Assembly (NCBI GenBank): GCA_014529385.2
Contig: CM043947.1
Location: forward strand, 126,082,891 to 126,146,890
DNA from: Adiantum capillus-veneris
Taxonomy: Eukaryota; Streptophyta; Polypodiopsida; Polypodiales; Pteridaceae
Length of the DNA: 64,000 nucleotides
Direction of reading: 5' to 3'
The notes below the pieces were generated by a model. That model saw only the letters and a program-made list of their open reading frames with translations. It searched no databases and had not been told where the DNA came from. The first letter of the stretch is position 1. Every line of letters starts with the position of its first letter. This document shows, piece after piece, positions 52,940-64,000 of this stretch. The position numbers were made by a program, and so were the translations under genes.

Positions 52940-53845
52940 CTGGTGGTAAGAATGGTAACTAATACTTTTGTGATCAGTGGAAGGAGAAAAGTTACAAGAG
53001 CCTGAGTCTAATAGTAGAAAGCACTCTAAGACCTGGTTGTTATCAAACTACCTAAGGGTAGCTTCCAGGTTAACAGTGGTAGCTACCAAGTTGATAGTGA
53101 CAGCTACCAGGTTGACAAAGATAGCTACCAATCCACGAGGATTTCCATGGCAAACTGGTAGCTTCCACCAAGATTGCCATGGCAGATTGGTAGCTTCCAC
53201 CAGGATTGCATGGAAGAGTGGAAGCTATTACTCTCAAAATGGTAACTAATATTTTGTGATGAGTGGAAGGAGAAAAGTTACAAGAGCCTGAGTCTAATAG
53301 TAGGAAGCACTCTAAGACTTGTGGCTACCTTTACCATGAGTAGCACTGTAAGGTTGGTTGTTATCAGACTACCTAAGGGTAGCTACCAGGTTGACATTGA
53401 TAGCTACCATGTTGACAGTGATAGCTACCAATCCACCAAGATTTCCATGGCATACTAGTAGCTTCCACCAAGGTTGCCATGGCAGACTGGTAGCTTCCAC
53501 CAGGATTGCATGGCAGACTAGAAGCTATTACTCTCAGAGTGATAGCTCCAGCTAGCACTAGGATACTGATAGCTACCAAGTTGACAATAATAGCTACCGA
53601 TACACCAACACTACCATGGAAATCTGGTAGAAAGCACTATCAGACTGGTGGCTACCTTATCATGACTATGGACTGTAAACTAGCAGGTTGAACGTGGTAG
53701 CCAGCAAATTTACCAAGAACACCATAGCAGATTGGTAGCAACCCCTATCAGACTAGTAGCTACCTTTACCGAGGACAACATGGATGCTACCAAAGTCTGA
53801 CAGTGGTAATTATAAGGATCACAGTGGTAGCTACCAGTCATGTAT
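52940..53845. repeat. TGGTAGCTACCA palindrome array, right cluster
   Basis: Around twenty GGTAGCTACCA or GGTAGCTTCCA copies with ATGGCAGACTGGTAGCTTCC- and ACCAGGATTGCATGG-type spacers shared with the left cluster. A 100-bp segment (GTGGAAGGAGAAAAGTTACAAG...) is repeated at 52978 and 53262. It is the putative first intron of the transposase-like gene. Confidence 0.88.
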
Positions 53846-53859
53846 AGTAAGCTACCTAT

Positions 53860-54214
53860 CTCGATGCTTGAGAATGCTCCTGATGATTTCCTCCTTTGCC
53901 TTGTTGTCAAGACCCTCTGTGCACTGCTTGAAAAACTTGATCAAATGTGCAGTAATTTTGCGGTGCTGAAATTCATTAATATCGACCTGTTTAATTCTAG
54001 CTTCCCTTTCTTTGATTCTCTCACGATATGCACGCTTTTGGTTTGCTTCATAATCCTTGATTACACTCTGTTTGCATGAGCTGCACTTGACTGAGTCACA
54101 ACAAAGGCATGTGCTACTTGTTAAACTCACAACATCCTCAGTTGGAATGATTTCCACCATCTTGTGAGTCTTTGAGAGGTGGAAAGAGGATGCCAAAGTG
54201 GGTACCCTGTCCAA
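53860..54214 (-). pseudogene. DT1 transposase-like gene, first exon
   Basis: ATG 54214 to a donor CGAGATAG/GTAGCTT at about 53860. It encodes a Cys pair set CLCCDSVKCSSCKQ and a basic helix (YEANQKRAYRERIKEREARIKQ), plausible for DNA binding. The following gap of about 1 kb holds GGTAGCTACC motifs and lies where an intron would be. GA/TG tracts precede the start. Confidence 0.45.
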
Positions 54215-54251
54215 AGCTAAGCCCTAAACACCAGCTAGGGATTTGCATGCA

Positions 54252-54594
<343 letters not shown>

Positions 54595-54739
54595 CGAAAA
54601 GGCGTAACAACCTTCGATCGTGTTCTCTGTCACGTTTTTTAAAACATCATTATTAAATTCACTCAAAAGTTTCCCTCCACCTTTAGATTTGGGAGGTAGC
54701 TACCAGCGTGCTAGTGTGTCCGAGACAGAGGTAGTAAGT

Positions 54740-54760
54740 CCACCTATTCATGCATCCACC
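54740..54760 (-). repeat. DT1 right terminal inverted repeat
   Basis: A perfect 21-bp inverse of 21003-21023. Inside it is a GGTAGCTACCAGCG motif (54694-54707) and the sequence GACAGAGGTAGTAAGTCC. Outside it the Gy2 integrase frame resumes. Confidence 0.75.
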
Positions 54761-55375
54761 GTGTACTTCAATGGGTAGAATCGCCTCCTTTCCGTAAACT
54801 AGATGGAAAGGGGTGAAACCTAATGATGTTTGGAACGTCGTTCGGTAGGCCCATAGAGATTATTCACATGCTTCACCGGCCATGAGATGTTTATCCCAGT
54901 CACCTGTGTGGTTATTCACATGCTTTGTGATGATTTTGCATATCATCCTTTTTACCTTTTCCACTAGGCCATTGCACTGTGGATAGTAGGGTGTGGAATG
55001 TCGGCGTGTAATGCCTAACTTTTTCATCAGTTCTCCCACCAGATCGCCTCTGAAACCTGGTCCCCTATCAAATATTATCTCAAGAGGAGTTCCAAAACGG
55101 CAACAGATGTGCTCAAATATGAACTTTTCTACCTCTTGGGCTGTAAGGCGGGTGGTGGCTGCTGCTTCCACCCATCGGATCGTGTAGTCTACACCAACTA
55201 GAATGTATAGTTTACCTGATTGGGCCCTTGGTAGAGGACCGATTGCATCTATTCCCCATTTCTGAAACGGACCATATGAGATAATAGGAGTCTGTGGTTC
55301 ATAGGCTAGTGTGTGACCATTGGCCACTTGACAAGCCTTGCATGTTTTACACCAATGATGCACATCCCTGTTCAA
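54761..55375 (-). pseudogene. Gy2 integrase, cut by DT1
   Basis: Zinc-region remnants (HHWCKTCKACQVANGH) are followed by the core: GIDAIGPL (first D), IIFDRGPGFRG (second D) and QCNGLVEKVKR (E). The frame ends by a stop at about 54860 after HLMAGEACE, then [19 protein letters not shown] continues in another frame up to 54761. The missing C-terminus is at 20508-21002. Confidence 0.85.
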
Positions 55376-55720
55376 ACTAGGCCGAGAGTATCCTGCCTAT
55401 AGAATCTTCCTACTTGTGATATCTAAAGAAAATGACCGTCGTAGACACCATCATGACAACTTGAAATTACCTCCGTGATCTCACTGGAGGTTGGTACTCG
55501 CCTGAGAATCTGATCCTTTCCTTTACAATACAAGTGGTCGTTTACAAGGTGGTATCTTGTAGCTTTCCTTACCAGCCACTATTTTTGGCCCTGAGTGTAC
55601 CCTTCAGGACATTCTCTTGTGTCTAAGAAGGTAATGATATCAAGCATAGCATCACTACCTTGAAAGAGGGGTAGTTTAGTTTGATTGCTCCTATGGGAAC
55701 GTCTTGTATTCTTTCCTTGG
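55376..55720 (-). other. Gy2 integrase zinc region and linker, decayed
   Basis: Partial frames (a HDGVYDGH-like stretch at about 55440) fit the H2C2 zinc domain of gypsy integrase, but stops are frequent. No other gene is seen. Confidence 0.4.
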
Positions 55721-56494
55721 CTAGAGCATCTGCCTCCTGATTTTCTGTCCTAGGGACATGAAATAATTGCACTGCTTCAAACTTCTTAAAAGATCCTTAA
55801 CTTGGCGTAGTTGACCAAGTAAAACCTGATTTTTACAAACCCAAGTGCCTTTTATCTGCTTTATCAAAAGCAGAGCATCGCCAAACACATTTAAGCAATG
55901 AATCCCTTGCAAAATACACTGCTCTAACCCAAGAATTAAAGCTGCATACTCTGCTTCGTTGTTGGAGTGGGAGTGTAACAGCTGCTTGATGGAGAATACC
56001 CTTTCCTGTTGCTCATTGAAAATGATGATGCCAATTGCAGGCTGTTCCATTGTTCTCTTGTATGCTCCGTCAAAGAAAAGAGAGTGAGCTCTTTCTAGCT
56101 TAGGACTTTCTACCACTAGTGTCTCTTCTTTTTCTTCCGTGTTGGCCTTCAGCTTCTTCTCATAGTGGTGATGAGTAAGAATACCTGCTAGACAAGCCTT
56201 GGTGGAGTTTTCTACTTGCATGGTGTAGTCAAACTCTTGTAATCTAACCGGCCATTTAGAGATCCTAGATGAGACATCCATGTGTCGCATTACATACGGA
56301 AAAACCTCCTTCATTGTTAGATTTACAAAGGGTCTAGGCAGTAGATAAGAGCGGAACTTTGTAGTAGCAAACATTAATGCGAGCACCATTAGTACGGCTC
56401 CAAGTGTATCACTTCCTACACTGGGGTTCACATAAAATGGCTCGTCCCATCTAGGGGGTGAAATGGTGGGAAGCGTGGCTAAGATTTGCTTCAC
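55721..56494 (-). pseudogene. Gy2 RNase H and archaeal-type RNase H
   Basis: Residues 1-130 contain the ordinary gypsy RNase H remains (WDEPFYVNPSVGSDTLGAVL, ISKWPVRLQEFDYTMQ). Residues 140-230 contain a second RNase H: LFFDGAYKRTMEQPAIGIII, NNEAEYAALILGLE and FGDALLLIKQI, giving D, E and D. Such an extra domain, placed between RNase H and integrase, is typical of plant Tat/Ogre-type elements. The frame has no stop in this interval but has lost parts of the first domain. Confidence 0.75.
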
Positions 56495-56515
56495 CTCGGT
56501 GAATTGCTGCTCATT

Positions 56516-57468
56516 TTATTCACTCCATGAGAAGACATCCCTCTGGGTGACTTGTTGTAGAGGGAGAACCACTTGAGATAGCAAGTGAATGAACCTGCTT
56601 AAGTATCTTACCTTCTGAAGGAAAGAGACCAACTGCTTAGCTGTGGTGGGTGATGACAAAGATACCAAAGATTGAATCTTGCTAGGGTCAGCCTCAATCC
56701 CTTTCGCTGCAATTACATGGCCAAGGAGAGTGACTTTGCTTTCACCAATGTGACACTTATCCACGTTGAGCTGGCCACCCAAGGTTTGTAGCCTGGTCAG
56801 GCCATCATAAACTTTGCTCAAATGGAGGGAGCCTGAACTATAGATGCAAAAATCATCTATGAAGACCCGTATTGACATTACAAAGTATGGTTGGAAGACA
56901 AAAGTCGCATACCGCTGGAATGTGGCCGGAGCGTTGGTGAGGCCAAAAGGCATCACTCTGTAAGCAAAGAATCCCCAAGGTGTTATAAAAGTTGTCTTTT
57001 TCTGGTCTTCTTCTGCAATACTAATTTGAAAGTATCCTGAGTAGCCATCACATACTGTGTAGCGCTCATACCTGCCACTTCATTGAGAATTTCATCTTGG
57101 AATGGGAGAGGAAAGTGATCCCTTTTTGTGGCTGCATTGAGAGGTTTATAGTCCACACAAACTCTCCACTTGCCATTCTTCTTTGGTGTGACTACTACTG
57201 GAGAGACCCATTCTGAGTCTTCGACGGGGTAAATAAAACCTACTTGTAGCAAATTCCTCACTTCTTTGAGTAGTGCCTCTTGTTGGATTACCCCAAGTCT
57301 TTTGAGATTTTGCACTACGGGTTTACTTCCTTCCTTGAGTCTTATGAGGTGTTGTACTAATGTGATTCTTGTGATCTTATCATAACCATCAATGAACAAT
57401 GTGGTCAAGTTACCTAGCATGGAGACATATTCCTTCCTCTCTTCACCGGTTAACTCATTGGAGAGCAT
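56516..57468 (-). pseudogene. Gy2 reverse transcriptase
   Basis: 57468-56983 has LTTLFIDGYDKI, VQHLIRLKEGSKPVV, WVSPVVVTPKKNGKWRVCVDYKPLNAATKRDHFPLPF, then a frameshift near the active palm. 56956-56516 continues with MPFGLTNAPATFQRY, the catalytic RVFIDDFCIYSS (FIDD instead of YVDD), the thumb (LLGHVIAAKGIEADPSK) and KVRYLSRFIHLLSQ. The join at about 56980 needs a frame change. Similarity to 14217-15140 shows both are Gy2. Confidence 0.85.
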
Positions 57469-57500
57469 CCGATATTTTTGGGTCTTTAAGCATCCGATCT

Positions 57501-58570
57501 TTATGGGTCTTTAAGGATGACCCCCATCACTTCGATGCTACTGTCACTTTCTTCAGTTGTTGTTGTCTCTTCTCCTGAGGTGGACGAATAGTCACTGGTG
57601 GACTCAGCTTTCGAAGCCTCCAAGATCATGTTGCGTTGCTTCCCAGTCCTCATGTCGTAGAATATGGACTTCCCTTTAGCGTCCTTCACCTGAATCATTC
57701 CGGTACTCCAGTCTTGCTTAGCTTCCATAGCCATGAGCCAGGGTCTTCCAAGAATGATAGGGTAGCCCTCCCCTTTGTGTGGCATGACAAAAATTTCTAC
57801 CTCCACTTCTGTATTGAATGCCTTTACTTTGACCGCATTCACAATGCCTGCGCATTTCACTCTTACGTCATCTGCCATTTCGGCTCGGCAAGGTGCAAGC
57901 CTACTCACCTCTAGGCCTATATGGTCCATCATTTCTTCACTCATGACGCTTATCTGTGTGCCACCATCTATGTCGATGTTTGAGATACGTTGCCCCTTGA
58001 TGTGGGCATCCATGGTTGGTAGGATGTCGTCAAGGTCCCTCCCAGAAAAAGCCCCAGCTATCCTTGGTCTTGATCTTCTTGTACTTACCATCTTCGTCCA
58101 TTGCCTCCTCATCCTTGGTGCAATATGGAGTAATCGAGGCCAAGTTATCTTTGGGCCCTGCATCAACACATCATGAACTAAGTCATATGGTTTAGCATAC
58201 TCACCTAGTGAAAAATCCACGATGTCAATCTTCCATCGAGGCTTAGATGCCTGCTTGCTAGACTCGCCTTTTCCTTTCATTTTCTCTTCTTTTTGAGAGG
58301 CTTCTTCGTGCCTGGCACGCTTCACTCCCATGGCATCCACTTCTTCTACTTTTGCTTTACCTTTGTGCTTCTCTCAAATTGGTTCTTCTACCTTTGCCTT
58401 CCCTTTAGCTTCCAAGCTAATAACACTCACCGCTTGGTTTACAACAGGTGATGGGGGTAGCGGTGGAATAAGAGGTTGGGGTGGTGGTTGTTGTACAGGT
58501 AGTCAAAGGATTTGGACCGGTGGAATCGGCCTTGGTTGCTTGGGTGGTGGTGGTTTTGCCCTTGGGGTGT
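57501..58570 (-). pseudogene. Gy2 protease and gag linker
   Basis: 58340-57501 is open: linker KKEEKMKGKGESSKQASKP, then protease IDIDGGTQISVMSEEMMDH, with DGG at the active-site position, IILGRPWLMAMEAKQDW, and an acidic-Ser end. The counterpart 14217-15780 has a frameshift where this copy is intact. 58341-58570 holds the Pro-rich linker with a stop at about 58378. The gag is missing: sequence changes to CACTA at about 58570. Confidence 0.75.
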
Positions 58571-61270
58571 TCGCGGGCGGTTTGGTCAAGCAGCATATGT
58601 GAGGCCACAATATGTAGCCTTTGACAGCTCGGGGGATGATCATGCAGATCACATTCCCAACAAGGCAATGTTTGAGTCCGATATCAATGAAATGATCAAG
58701 ACGATCATGGATTCAGAAAGGCTTATCTATGATGATATGAAAAGTGAAGCCGATACGCCATTATATGATGGAGCACGTATGTCTAGATTGAAGGCGCTCC
58801 TGGTTCTTCTCAACATGCAGAAAAAGTTTGGATGGAGTGACACTAGCGTCATAGCGCTTTTTAGGTAATCTATTACAATGTGTTTACGTTAATAAAAAAA
58901 ACTCTAGATGTATAATAATCTGATAGATTTTTACACAATTGTACTATATTTTTGCGTTGTGTAGATTGATCAAAGAGCACATAGTGCCAGCTGATAATGT
59001 GATGCCATATTCTAGAGAGGAAGCAAGAAAGATTTTGCGAAACTTGGGGATGGATTACAATTTGATCCACGCTTGTCCTAACGACTGCATTCTTTTCAGA
59101 GGGGAATACATAGACATGGATAAGTGTCTGAAATGTGATTGCGAGAGATATCGAGTAGATCTCAACGGAACAAAAATTCCACAAAAGGTTTTGCAACATT
59201 TTCCTTTGCTTCCTTGCATCAAGCATTTCTTCGAATGTAAGTCCATGGCCGCCCTAGCATCATGGCATGAGGAGAATCAATCTTCGGATGGTGTGCTACA
59301 GATTCCTGCAGATTGCACAGCCTAGAAACATATAGATGAAACATGGTCGGATTTTTCCAGGGAAGCTCGAAATTTGCACCTAGGCCTGGCTATGGATGGC
59401 GTAAATCCATTTGGTCAAAGATCAACATCTTATAGTGTATGGCCCGTTTTCATCGTCAACTACAACATTCCCCCGTAGTTGACTACGAATAACGGGCACC
59501 TATGGCTAAGCTCGATTGTGTCGGGGCGATATAAAGTGAATAATATGGGTGTGTATCTTCGTCCACTATTGGAAGAGCTACAACAGTTGTGGATTGGCAT
59601 AGAAGTGGTGGATATGAGCTGGCATACAGGTCGACGGAATGCTTTGATTAGAGGCATTCTAATGTGGACCATGCATGACTATCCCGGACTAACAGAATGC
59701 TCAGGTGATTTACACTTAAACTCAAACACTGTAAATCTTGGTTTTTCTCAAGCTTATCTATTATCATGTGTATACACGCAGGGCTTCAAACAAGCGGATA
59801 GAGAGCATGTGTCACATGTGGACCTAAATTGAATGCACGTCGGGCGCCCTCATTGAAGAAGCAAATCTACGAAGGTCATCAAGCATATCTTCCAGAGAAT
59901 CATGTGTTACGCGATGGCTTTTTGGGAAGAGAGCCACCAAGGATGTCTGCACAAGCATGGTTAGAGCAGAAGGAGATGTGTGATGACGGTTTGCCCCCAG
60001 GGATGAAGAGACTCTCTCTATGGTACGAGTTACCATATTGGCCCCAACTCATGATCAATCACTTGCTCGATCCAATGCACATATTCAAGAATGTGGATAA
60101 TCTTCTATGGGACCATCTGACCGGAAAGAAAAATACTTTGGGAGCCAGGATTGACCTTAGAAATGTGGATCTTATGGAGCAATATTGGCCGCAGACAGCA
60201 TCCGATGGATCTATAAAACTCTCTAAAGCGCCATGGATTTTCACAGGAGCCCAAGAACGCAAAGTAAAAGAGACCATTTGATCTTTGCGGACCCCCACTG
60301 GCGTAATGCACTCACTCCAAACGTGTTTTACTAAAGAAGGAAAGCTTACCGGTTTGAAGTCACACGACTGGCATAAAATGTGTTAGGTATGTTCATAGTG
60401 GAATATATCATAGTGGGAATTGTGTAACAAATTTGTGTGTGGACTTTAATATAATTGTTGCATGTGTTTTGCAGTTTATTTTACCGGTGGCCATTGAGGG
60501 ATGTTTGTCTCTTGATGTCCGTAACACAATCTACAAACTTGCGAAGTTGGTGCAATGGATCTCACAAAAGGAGATCAACATAGACTCCATACCATTCGCC
60601 AAACTAAACGCTGCGGAGGTTGTGTGCATGTTTGAGAAACACTTTCCTACTACCATGCTAACCATTTAGGTGCATCTTCTTGTTCACATCGTTGATGAGG
60701 TGGAAATAGATGGCACAGTACATTCCAGATGGATGTTCCTTTTAGAACATTCCATGAAAACACTCAAGGGATATGTGCGTCAGAAGGCACGTCCAGAGGG
60801 TAGCATGGCAAAAGGTTGGTTGGTATCAGAGTCCCTATTGTACATTGGAGAGTGGCTAGACGGATTTGATAAAGCAGCTGGTACGCTATGGCGAACCATA
60901 GGTGAGCGCATATCTAAGATTGTCATGTGCAATCTCGGTGTTGAGAAGAAGATGATGGAAGATCTAGAGGCTAAAATCAACCGATTTTGCATGCTTCACA
61001 ATCCAGTGATGCAAAAGTGGATTTCACAATATGAGGATGCAAAGCAAGAGAGACAAAGGGCACGAATCGAGTGGAGATGGGGAAGACGACCACCGATGCA
61101 CTATCCGACAGGTCTAGAGAGCCTACCAACATTCATGAGCGTAAAATGTTTGCACAACCAATTGAAAAGCACACAACAGTGCGGTGAAGAAGTGATTGAG
61201 GAGGAGTGGGATTACTCTCGGGGTTGCGCGACCAAGGTAAGTTTACAATGTACGACTAGTGACTTTCTAG
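58571..61270 (+). pseudogene. CACTA (En/Spm) TNP2-type transposase, decayed
   Basis: Plus-strand frames: 58571-58865 (DARMSRLKALLVLLNMQKKFGWSD type: here YDGARMSRLKALLVLLNMQ), an intron 58866-58964 (GT...GTGTAG), then 58965-59325 with MPYSREEARKILRNLGMDY, HACPNDCILFRGEY and CLKCDCERY, a typical TNP2 zinc-binding part. 59340-59830 includes DGVNPFGQRSTSYSVWPV and NYNIPP, with stops. 59829-60281 has GLPPGMKRLSLWYELPYW and INHLLDPMHIFKNV. 60433-61278 carries the DUF4218 domain (HLLVHIVDEVEIDGTVHSRWM, YVRQKARPEGSMAKGW). Order and content fit the second gene of CACTA elements. Five or more stops make it inactive. It is cut on the left by Gy2 and on the right by the Gy1-type LTR. Confidence 0.85.
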
Positions 61271-63642
61271 ATGTTTGAACGGCCACAAACACAAACATTC
61301 ACCACGACAGAGAGAGGTAAAGAGCACAAATCAACTTGAGCAACTCAGTCTTAGCCTTAAAGACTAGATGCACACAAAACTTGAGGAGAAATAGGGAGAC
61401 AACACAAAACTTGACCTTGTTGCCAATACACAAATTGTCTTAGGGTCACGGGAGCCCTCTCACCGAGCACCCTCTTACAATTGACCTTTTAGGCAAACAA
61501 TTCAACAAGCCCTCAAACCACCAAGCATGAAATGGCACAACAAACTTCTAGGACAATATACCTTCAACCACCTGATGAGCCAACTTATCAAGTCAATTTG
61601 GAGAGAAGAGTCGTAGTTGCAGCATACAATTGCACCCAAAAATATAAATCTTATTTATGCACAAGAGTAGGCTACAAGTGTGGTGAAGAGTATGGCATAC
61701 ACTCCACTCCTCTAAATGGCAACTAACTTCAAGCTTCTCCATGCACCTATGTGTAATAATGGAATAGAGCACTCACGATGCACACACTCTACACAACTAG
61801 GCTTGAAGAGTGATGTGTTATGTGTTGAGAATGGTGTGGTGTAGTGTGATCATGTGATCATTTACAAGGGAGAGAAGGACTCTATTTATATTTTTTAGAA
61901 GCCCCGATTTGGATTAGGCCTAATCAAGTTTATTTGAAGAAATAAAAGATTATCCATATTTTTATTTTTTTTAATGAGGGTGGGTCTCTCTTGTCCTTTG
62001 AGTCACATGGATGTGGGCTCAAGTGAAGAGAATTATTGAGGATGAAAGGAGAGAGGATTGAGTGAATAATTTGGGAGTGCCTACTCTAGTAGTGGGTGCA
62101 TTTTACAATAAGGTTAGTGGTTAGTAGTTAGTAATTATCACTAAAAAATATTTACAAAATCATTCACCAAATGGTGAGATATATGATGAGAAAAGTTAGA
62201 GAAGGGATAAGCTTGTAAAGCAAGGTTGAAGCTTGGAGAAGTTGACATTCACCTCTTTACAGCACCGGTAGAAGAAGCGGTCAGCATGGCGAAGTAGCGC
62301 GTATCGATGAAGCTATGTTATCTTCAAATCTTGGAAAATTCATTATAAAAGCCTTCATTTGCAGAGGTTATCCTTGGATTTTTGCTGATTTTTGAAGTTC
62401 TTTACAAAGCTGAAGAGAGTATGGTAATATGGACATATATGTAGAGAGAAAGGGGGACACATAGGGTGTAGAAATGGAGGATGAAGGCTATGGAGGTGTG
62501 AGAGATGTGGCAATGGTGAAGAGGGTGAATTAGGACATGGGAGTTGCAGGTTTGGGAGTGGGAAGGAGAGGGAGGAGTGTGTGTGAAAGAGGAAAATGAT
62601 AAAGTGGAAGAGGGAGTGTGGCTGCATAGCATGGGCAAACTGGGGTCCACCAATAAAATCATGGCTCACAGCTCGTAGCTCAAAAAAATATGAAGAAATT
62701 TGAGGTGAAATTTCAGCTCATGAGCTACAACTTTTGTTTGTATCACCTTTTCAAATTCGGGGAGCATGTGATCTTTAAAAATTCAACAAAACTAACTGTT
62801 TTTTCCACTGCACAAAGTCCTTGTGAGTTCTTTCTTTGGATGATTCTTTTGAATACCTCCAAGAGTGAGCTCCCCATGGTGCATGCATGCATTCCACATA
62901 CCCTTGATCTTATTTGGTAGGTCTATAATTGAAGATATTGTTGAGATCATGATATAAATGAATAGTACAACTAAGAAAATCAAATATTGAGGGGTCTAAA
63001 AAATATGTACATGTCAAATATAAATAATATAGGTGGAAAAAATATAAAGGGGTCAAAATAAATCTCTATCATTATAAGTCTACCATAAAAAGATGAATAT
63101 TTTTTGTGGTCTAATTTATGAGAGTAATAAAGAATAGATGTAGGAAGGAAAAAATCACCATAGTGAAAGAATATACACATAAATAGAACTAGTTTTTTTG
63201 GATTTTTGTTAGGATGGAGTTACACCAAAAATAAGAGAAGCTTGCATGAAATTATTTTTATATGGAATAAAGAGTATGCAAAATGGTAAGAAAAAATATG
63301 GTAATGGTGAGTCGATGTACATAGCATAAAGAACACACCATAGGTAGAAATATTTAAATAAATACCAAAATAATTATGAAAAATCCTTTTATTTAGGCCC
63401 TATATACAATGAAATATTTATACACAAATGGGCCATAATATTTTTTATTTTATTTATTTTTTTGGCTCAACTAGCTCAATGACTAGCTAATTAAGGGTTT
63501 TTAAGAAGATATGGAAAAAGTCCCCTAACTCACACACACCTATATACAGTGAAATGGTAGGGATAGCCACAGTGTTTGGATGATTTTGGTAGGGTGGGTT
63601 ACCTCACTATGGCAATTACAGAAAGCCGAAAAACGGCTATCA
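61271..63642 (-). repeat. Gy1-type LTR, solo or truncated (about 2.4 kb)
   Basis: It ends at 63642 with the same AACGGCTATCA as Gy1. Matching blocks include 61436-61490 against 3008-3060 (CTCTCACC..ACCCTCTTACAA) and 63338-63600 against 4930-5210. The Gy1 start TGAGGCGG is not found, so about 250 bp are missing or diverged at the left. Flanks (CTAGA and CCGCA) do not match, arguing against a clean solo LTR. No internal region or primer-binding site adjoins it. Confidence 0.7.
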
Positions 63643-63694
63643 CCGCATATAACATAGACATGCACCTTCTTTTCCAAAACTTGCCCATAGTTCT

Positions 63695-63880
63695 TTAACT
63701 TTGCGACTCATCATATAGCTGAGACAAAAGTTCTCGGGAAGCTGCCATACAAACTTCGTCTGACATATCATATCTTTCATAAGAGCTGCCCGCTTGTGGC
63801 CAATAACTAGCATAGTCACCTCCCGAGGAACCTACCCAAGACTCATACGAGTAACACAAGTATTCCACAAACTCTTGTTG
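63695..63880 (-). CDS. Short open frame, unknown exon
   Basis: Sixty-one codons read on the minus strand from CAA 63880 to TAA 63695 (EFVEYLCYSYESWVGSSGG, then YERYDMSDEVCMAASRELLS). Preceded by GATTGCAGG, a possible acceptor. The Ser/Tyr-rich composition and Cys are compatible with a true exon, but no family is recognised. It may belong to a gene or element running off the window, and 63643-64000 otherwise shows nothing. Confidence 0.3.
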   Translation of the reverse strand, partial: QQEFVEYLCYSYESWVGSSGGDYASYWPQAGSSYERYDMSDEVCMAASRELLSQLYDESQS

Positions 63881-64000
63881 CTAAAATTTCCTGCAATCCC
63901 CGATTTCTCACTAATGCTCTTAACAAGGGCACTCAATGACTTAACCGATTATACCACACCTAGGTAAACCAGCACCACCCACAAAAAACATAATAAGCAC

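Larger units (their letters stand above)
54761..58570 (-). mobile_element. Gy2 pol (second part), truncated at its gag side by CACTA sequence
   Basis: Minus-strand order: end of gag linker (58570-58341), protease, reverse transcriptase, two RNase H segments and integrase, ending at DT1. The gag and 5' LTR are missing. The presence of a second, archaeal-type RNase H domain marks it as Tat-lineage gypsy. It is the same family as 14217-21002. Confidence 0.8.

Overview
This window reads as a repeat-dense nuclear segment of a large plant genome. The evidence is plant-type LTR retrotransposons of the Ty3/gypsy and Ty1/copia classes, an En/Spm (CACTA) TNP2 transposase, a hAT transposase with a BED finger and DUF659, a tRNA-derived SINE-like unit, GT-AG introns and very long GA/CT, TG and TA microsatellites. 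No ordinary single-copy host gene can be supported. The species cannot be fixed from the sequence; a fern or other seed-free plant is my guess and no more than that.

Layout. (1) 1-5250: a minus-strand LTR element (Gy1) with one complete 2.66-kb LTR, a gag-like ORF and the first 63 bp of its other LTR at the window edge. (2) 5251-6226: microsatellites, then a tandem 187-bp unit with tRNA-like A and B boxes. (3) 6227-13843: a composite hAT-like element. Its termini start CAGGGATTT. It carries a plus-strand kinase-like gene and a minus-strand BED/DUF659 transposase gene that run towards each other, and it holds two differently deleted copies of that arrangement. (4) 14217-21002: a minus-strand Tat-like gypsy element (Gy2) in which one LTR (17921-20507) has a gag start on one side and a pol end on the other. 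(5) 21003-54760: a nested block bounded by 21-bp terminal inverted repeats and inserted in the Gy2 integrase; the interrupted pol resumes at 54761 and runs to about 58570. (6) About 58570-61270: a decayed CACTA transposase on the plus strand. (7) 61271-63642: a truncated or solo Gy1-type LTR, then 358 bp of unassigned sequence.

The nested block is the most informative part. Removing the inserts leaves a DNA element of about 10.5 kb (DT1). DT1 has a minus-strand transposase-like gene (residue signatures SDGAASQFK and HGKGEHDGAGA), a plus-strand multi-exon gene with a RING-H2-like finger, an acidic repeat and an FCP1-type phosphatase-like domain, and arrays of the palindrome TGGTAGCTACCA towards both ends. 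Three retrotransposons lie inside it: Gy3 (21132-27250, exact 5-bp duplication GTTCA), a copia element Co1 (31783-48955, inserted in an exon), and Gy4 (36003-47304) inside the Co1 reverse transcriptase. The insertion order is therefore Gy2, then DT1, then Gy3 and Co1, then Gy4.

Most coding regions are broken by stops or frameshifts and are annotated as pseudogenes or element ORFs. Gy1, Gy3 and Gy4 encode gag-like proteins, with a protease in Gy3 and Gy4, but no reverse transcriptase that I can see, so they look non-autonomous. Boundaries given to the base come from matched repeat ends; exon limits are by eye.
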